Below, piece by piece: positions 59,741-64,000 of a stretch of DNA of 64,000 bases (position 1 is its first letter; the number at the start of each line of letters is the position of its first letter). Source of the stretch: Xestospongia muta (taxonomy: Eukaryota; Porifera; Demospongiae; Haplosclerida; Petrosiidae); the NCBI GenBank assembly GCA_963693285.1, contig OY848919.1:8489461-8553460 (forward strand), read 5' to 3'. The notes beneath the pieces were generated by a model, which did no database searches, had not been told where the DNA came from, and saw nothing but the letters and a program-made list of their open reading frames with translations. Made by a program: the position numbers and the translations under genes.

Positions 59741-60583
59741 GCACCATGATAGTAACAACTATGTAACTTCCTATGTCTTATCTAGTACACAATGAACATT
59801 GTCTTTCTGAATGTAAGTTTATTAATCACACATATATGAAGCCCCGCCTTTGTATTACAGCATATCATTATCTTGTTACAATGGGTGGAGTTACTCCCTA
59901 GCATTTGGACCAATTGAGGAATTATGCCAGCAGACCATATCATTTATTAAGTATCCTTCCCAATAAACAATATAAACATTTATCCATAACATTAGTTGAA
60001 ACAGTAAATATATAAAATCACATCAATACAACAAGATACTGATTAATATTAACATAAATAAAATCAAAAGTTATAAATCAGTATTATTGATGTAGACATT
60101 TCTAATGACTATATTTTACAGTTATCTTCGTAGAATGTGCAGTAGTCAATGCCCAAGATCACCACATGTTAAGTCTATGAATTTGACTTTCTTTAACCTA
60201 TATATACGATGTAAAAGTATAATGAAAAGATGTGCACTTAATAATAATAATTCTTGAACAGTAGTTCCAATAAAGTCACAGGATCAAGGAGAAGAATATC
60301 AGATATCACATACCTCCATTATAAGCTGATACTGGTACTATAGATAATATACTATGCTTTAATCTGTACAAATAGTTTCATCATGTAAACGGTGTTAATA
60401 AAGAAATAATTCAGTTATATTTTAACAGCTATTCCCACTTACATTTCATGTAATAAATCAAGGGGATATGACAAGAATCTCTCTCTTAACAGCCATTTTA
60501 TTGTGGGCGTGTCAACATAAGCATTAGCCCTACCTTGCTACCCCACGTGGATAGGACGTGACTCGCTGCATCAAACATGAACC
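59741..60583. other. Upstream region of OSCP fragment B
   Basis: No gene; the ccacgtgg box about 35 bases before the ATG is kept. Confidence 0.35.
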
Positions 60584-61778
60584 ATGGCTGCACGTAGAGC
60601 ACTTAGCTCCCTCAGAGTTAACCATTTAGTAAGTATTTTATAACCCAAAGAAGTATTGAGATAGCTATGTAAGATTCTGTAATTACTTACATAATGATGT
60701 ATGCATTCTCTTGATATAAGGCTGGGTATATTACATGTATCATATCCAAGGTAACATTGGTCTAGGTTGAGCTATGACAGTATCATATCCAGACTGTTGT
60801 TTGTATGGCTGGATATGAGACTGTGAAGTCTGACTTCTGGTCTGGTTATTTTCACAAAATTCAGTAATAAGTAATCTACTTTATTCGAGGATTGATAATT
60901 AGAGAGAACCAGTATGAAAAAGTGTATATCAATCACTTTATATTTTGCAATACATTACGTTATATGTGACTTGCTCTTTTATTCACTTGGACTAGTTCAA
61001 TGCGATATCTACGTACAACATTACCAAAACGAGCAGCTCCACAACAATAATAAGGTAATTGTCTAAAATGTCTGTGATCATTGGTATAATATTGGTCAAC
61101 ATTGTCATGAGCAATCATCTCAATGAAGGGTATTTACTTTGGTTCTGTTAATAATTAATAATTAATTACATGCAGTATGTGGTCTTGCTTTCAAGCCAGC
61201 AACTTTATCTAGTTTATGTAAATTATCAAAATTATTGTAATTAGATTCTACCCTAAAATTGAATAAATCATATAATAATAGCATTACCAGACATACACAG
61301 GTATGCATATAAGACAAGTTTTTGCAATACACTAAATCATTATTAGTAATAAATTGGCATATGGTCATTCCAATTTGATTTTTCAACAAACAAATGACAT
61401 CCATTGTGATTTTGTGACTAGTATGTACAATATTTATCATTTGTATTATAGGCTCCTATTCAAGTGTGTGGATTATAAGATAGATATGTTCGTGCTTTGT
61501 TTTTAGCTGCCTATAGGAAAGCATCATTAGAGAACGTGGAAGAGGAACTAAAAGACACTGAGGTATTTGATAGTTATTAATATAACTCCTATTGTAACTG
61601 CTAATGTATAATTATAGTGAAGTACATGTAGAGTGTATATGTACATATACTGGTTTATCCAATTGTTGTTTTAAAATAATAGCTTTCTTTTTATAGAAAT
61701 TGATGCAAGATTCACCATCTCTCTCTGATTTTATTAATAACCCTACAGTCAGAAAAAAACAGAAACAAAGAGAGAGAA
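60584..61778 (+). pseudogene. ATP5PO: 5' part of ATP synthase OSCP subunit gene (copy B)
   Basis: Exon-like blocks 60584-60628 (MAARRALSSLRVNHL), 60996-61054, 61452-61562 and 61697-61778. The presequence keeps more Arg than in copy A and so may be closer to the ancestral form. Block 3 has TAA at 61476-61478 where copy A has GAA (VCGLEGRY in A). The sequence again stops matching OSCP at the same junction, so the truncation predates the duplication. It cannot encode a working subunit. Confidence 0.75.
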
Positions 61779-61824
61779 CAGATAGTCACTGGAATCAATG
61801 GACAGGAATTACTATTACCATAAC

Positions 61825-62174
61825 CAGGGTTTTATACAGGGGGCGGGGTGGGAACATGGGATTTCCCCGAAAAGTTTAGTTTTTCTCCCCCCAAGCCTCA
61901 TAGAATTAACTTCGCTTTCTCAAGAAAAACTTTGATATATCTGCCATTTTTACAAGCACGTGCTCTTAAGATTGCTCACTGATGCAAGGTATTAATGGCA
62001 GGTACTAGTGAGCTAACTCAACCATGACAACAGCTGATTAACTTTACTCATGACACTTATTGTTTGAAATTAAATTTTGCATAACAAATAGTTCATCTAA
62101 ATTCAAAAATGACATGTGCAAATCATTCATGTTTAGACTTATCTCCCAAGCAGAAAATCCTCTATGAAACACTG
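61825..62174. mobile_element. 350-bp hAT-like non-autonomous DNA transposon
   Basis: Present in copy B only. Left end CAGGGTTTTATA and right end (reverse complement) CAGTGTTTCATAG form imperfect terminal inverted repeats. The 5-bp sequence ataac flanks it at 61820-61824 and 62175-62179, and occurs once at the empty site in copy A (30993-30997). No transposase is encoded. Inverted ends starting CAG(G/T)G with 5-bp target duplications fit some hAT groups; superfamily is inference. Confidence 0.8.
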
Positions 62175-63090
62175 ATAACATGTGACAAAGAAAGAACTAG
62201 ACATGTCTGTACCCCAAATTAATTCACTGGAATTACTAGATCTGAAATGAAACAAATATTGAAATATTTATTTTGCCACTAATAATTTTATACTCATTAA
62301 TAATAATTTTTGAGGCAATCATAATTATAGTAACCATTAAATCACAATTGTTTGCAAATAATTTGAGCACCAGTAGAACTAAATACATTATCACATATTG
62401 TTTCTCACTGTTCATTACAGTAGACATCAATGTGTCCTTGATTAGAATACCTACCTCATTGAAGCCATATCAAACCAGGGAAGGATTTCTGTTCTAGATC
62501 CAAGTGGCATCTTTCACAAAAATGATAAGTATTAAAGAAATATTTATACACTTACAGCAGTAAACAGTAGCATCATAAAAGTTAGTATTATTACATCTTC
62601 TATCAATGAGAGTAGAGAAAGAGATAGTCAGTATTCCACAGTTGAGGTCATCCATTGTCATAGAATGGCTATCAGTGCCATATTACTAGACAGAAAAATT
62701 AAACTAACTATTGTTAAGCTTAGATATATCTAACATCACTAATCTAGCTCTAAAGAAACTTGATTCTCCAGTATATTCCAATCGATGACAGACAACATTA
62801 TCTTCAGTAGAGCTGTAGTAGGAATCATAACAGATATTATCCCATCCATTATTGTAGTAGACCCTCACAATACCATAGTAATAGGATGATGAGGTATTCC
62901 CATTATGATATAGAATAATGGCAGCATTTCTAGCAATGTCATCTAGATGAAAATAAAGCAAAATCCTTTAATACAAGCTAAAGGAACTAACTACAATATT
63001 TTAGTCAATATACATACATGTATTACTATTGTCTGTAAAAACTAATGGATATATTATTTAAGCTAAGTTAGAAAATTCTGGATAAACATC

Positions 63091-63319
63091 TATTATGCCT
63101 GAAATAAGCTACAATGAAGAAAACTTAATTTGCAATATAATTGAACTGTTATGCCTGAAATAAACTAGAGTGAAGAAAACTGTAACTTGCAATATAATTG
63201 AACTGTTATTCCTGAAATAAACTACAGTGAAAAAAAACTGTAATTTCCAATATAATTGAACTGTTATGCCTGAAATAAGCTACAATGAAGAAACTGTAAC
63301 TTGGAATATAATTGAAGTC
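63091..63319. repeat. 57-bp tandem repeat, 4 units (B)
   Basis: Units begin near 63091, 63148, 63204 and 63263; one more than in copy A. Confidence 0.85.
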
Positions 63320-63742
63320 ATATATAAGATAGTCATAATTATCTCATGATAACTTAAAATTAATAGTAGTAAGAAGTAGTTTGTTTATTAGAAAGTTTGG
63401 AGTTAGAAGTGTTGTAAGCTAAACGAAGTATTATACATATTTTTACATATTTATTTAGTTTTCTCAATAAAAAAACATAAAAAATAATTATACTATTAGT
63501 CTAAAATTATATATTTAGATGATGTTAAGGAAACAAACACTATGATGTGTCTACAATTGATAATATTATATTATATTGAAATTAAATAAATGTTATAAAT
63601 GCATCAACTGTTTGTACTAATTTTCATGATACTTGAGTAAACAATAGTAGTCAATATTATATTTATAACAATTATATTAATTTTATTAATATTTTTAAAG
63701 AGTCAAAAGATTTCTTTCTATCTTTAAACATTGTAATAATAT

Positions 63743-63810
63743 AAATAAATAGTTGATTGATACTATCACATACTACAAATAAATAGTTGATTGATACTAT
63801 CACATACTAC
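63743..63810. repeat. 34-bp perfect tandem duplication (B only)
   Basis: 63743-63776 is repeated exactly at 63777-63810; copy A has one copy near 32504-32537. Confidence 0.9.
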
Positions 63811-64000
63811 ATTCTATAGTAACATCTTCAGAATGAGAACAGTTAGTCACTAAAGTTGGTTAAAAGGAATTTCTAGTACCATAACATCTGTGAAAAGGAA
63901 GTATTGCACATGTATTTACTCCAAATTGGTTGACTGGAACTATCAGATCTCAGTATAGTGAGTGATACAGTGACTCGTAATCATTATTATCATACTCGAT

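Larger units (their letters stand above)
50896..64000 (+). repeat. Duplicon copy B (runs off the window)
   Basis: Matches 20291-32725 base for base apart from scattered substitutions and the indels listed elsewhere. The last bases of the window still match 32695-32725, so the duplicon is longer than 13 kb in this copy. Confidence 0.9.
61779..64000 (-). pseudogene. SRCR-domain receptor remnant (copy B)
   Basis: Best piece is 62704-62961: GIVRVYYNNGWDNICYDSYY, then STEDNVVCHRLEYTGESS and FFRARLVML, a good SRCR half still open, whereas copy A has lost bases here. Other pieces at 62560-62640, 62340-62500 (start of a domain, broken) and 63800-63960 follow the copy A order. A transposon sits at 61825-62174 between the OSCP junction and the SRCR pieces. 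Without cysteine-complete domains or a joined frame I regard it as inactive, though a spliced product cannot be fully excluded. Confidence 0.65.

Noticed and set aside
62236..62497. Overlapping small open frames on both strands
   Set aside because: They overlie broken SRCR sequence; reading is incidental.

Overview
The window looks like an AT-rich metazoan genome with short introns. I infer a demosponge (Amphimedon-like) from the combination of many scavenger-receptor (SRCR) exons, death-fold exons, an expanded set of intronless POT-type transporters, a metazoan ATP-synthase OSCP fragment and CR1/L2-like, BEL/Pao, Ty3-like and hAT-like transposons. This is inference; no species marker is visible.

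Layout. 1-2.9 kb: gene fragments and palindromic or E-box-like motifs. 2.9-7.0 kb: a dead CR1/L2-like non-LTR retrotransposon whose ORF1 has a 2A-like motif next to a PHD finger. 8.1-9.6 kb: an intact SVOP-like MFS transporter on the minus strand. 10.4-11.7 kb: a decayed TBC1D1/TBC1D4-like RabGAP gene that still has its splice sites. 13.7-18.2 kb: two intact, intronless, convergent POT/PTR-family transporters. 19.4-19.9 kb: a small two-exon gene with a signal peptide and half a death domain.

20.3-32.7 kb and 50.9-64.0 kb are two diverged copies of one duplicon (A and B), about 30.6 kb apart and in the same orientation. Each holds, in order: a minus-strand death-domain gene remnant, a short inverted-repeat element, a 30-bp tandem array, a satellite of 56-bp dimers of a 28-bp unit, a 111-bp array, a second 28-bp-unit array, a repeat of about 160 bp, a conserved palindrome pair, the first four exons of an OSCP (ATP5PO) gene, and antisense SRCR exons joined to the OSCP break. 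The copies differ in repeat number, in a 1.1-kb deletion (A) and in a 350-bp hAT-like insertion (B).

33-36.6 kb carries a second, plus-strand SRCR remnant, divergent from the first. 39-44 kb is a mosaic of minisatellites with long but meaningless open frames. 45.9-47.0 kb is a decayed third POT copy with its upstream flank. 47.2-50.8 kb is a broken LTR retroelement with a Ty3/gypsy-type gag next to a BEL/Pao-type pol.

Only three genes look intact: the SVOP-like transporter and the two POT transporters. The small secreted gene at 19.4 kb is possible. All else is repeats, transposons and pseudogenes.
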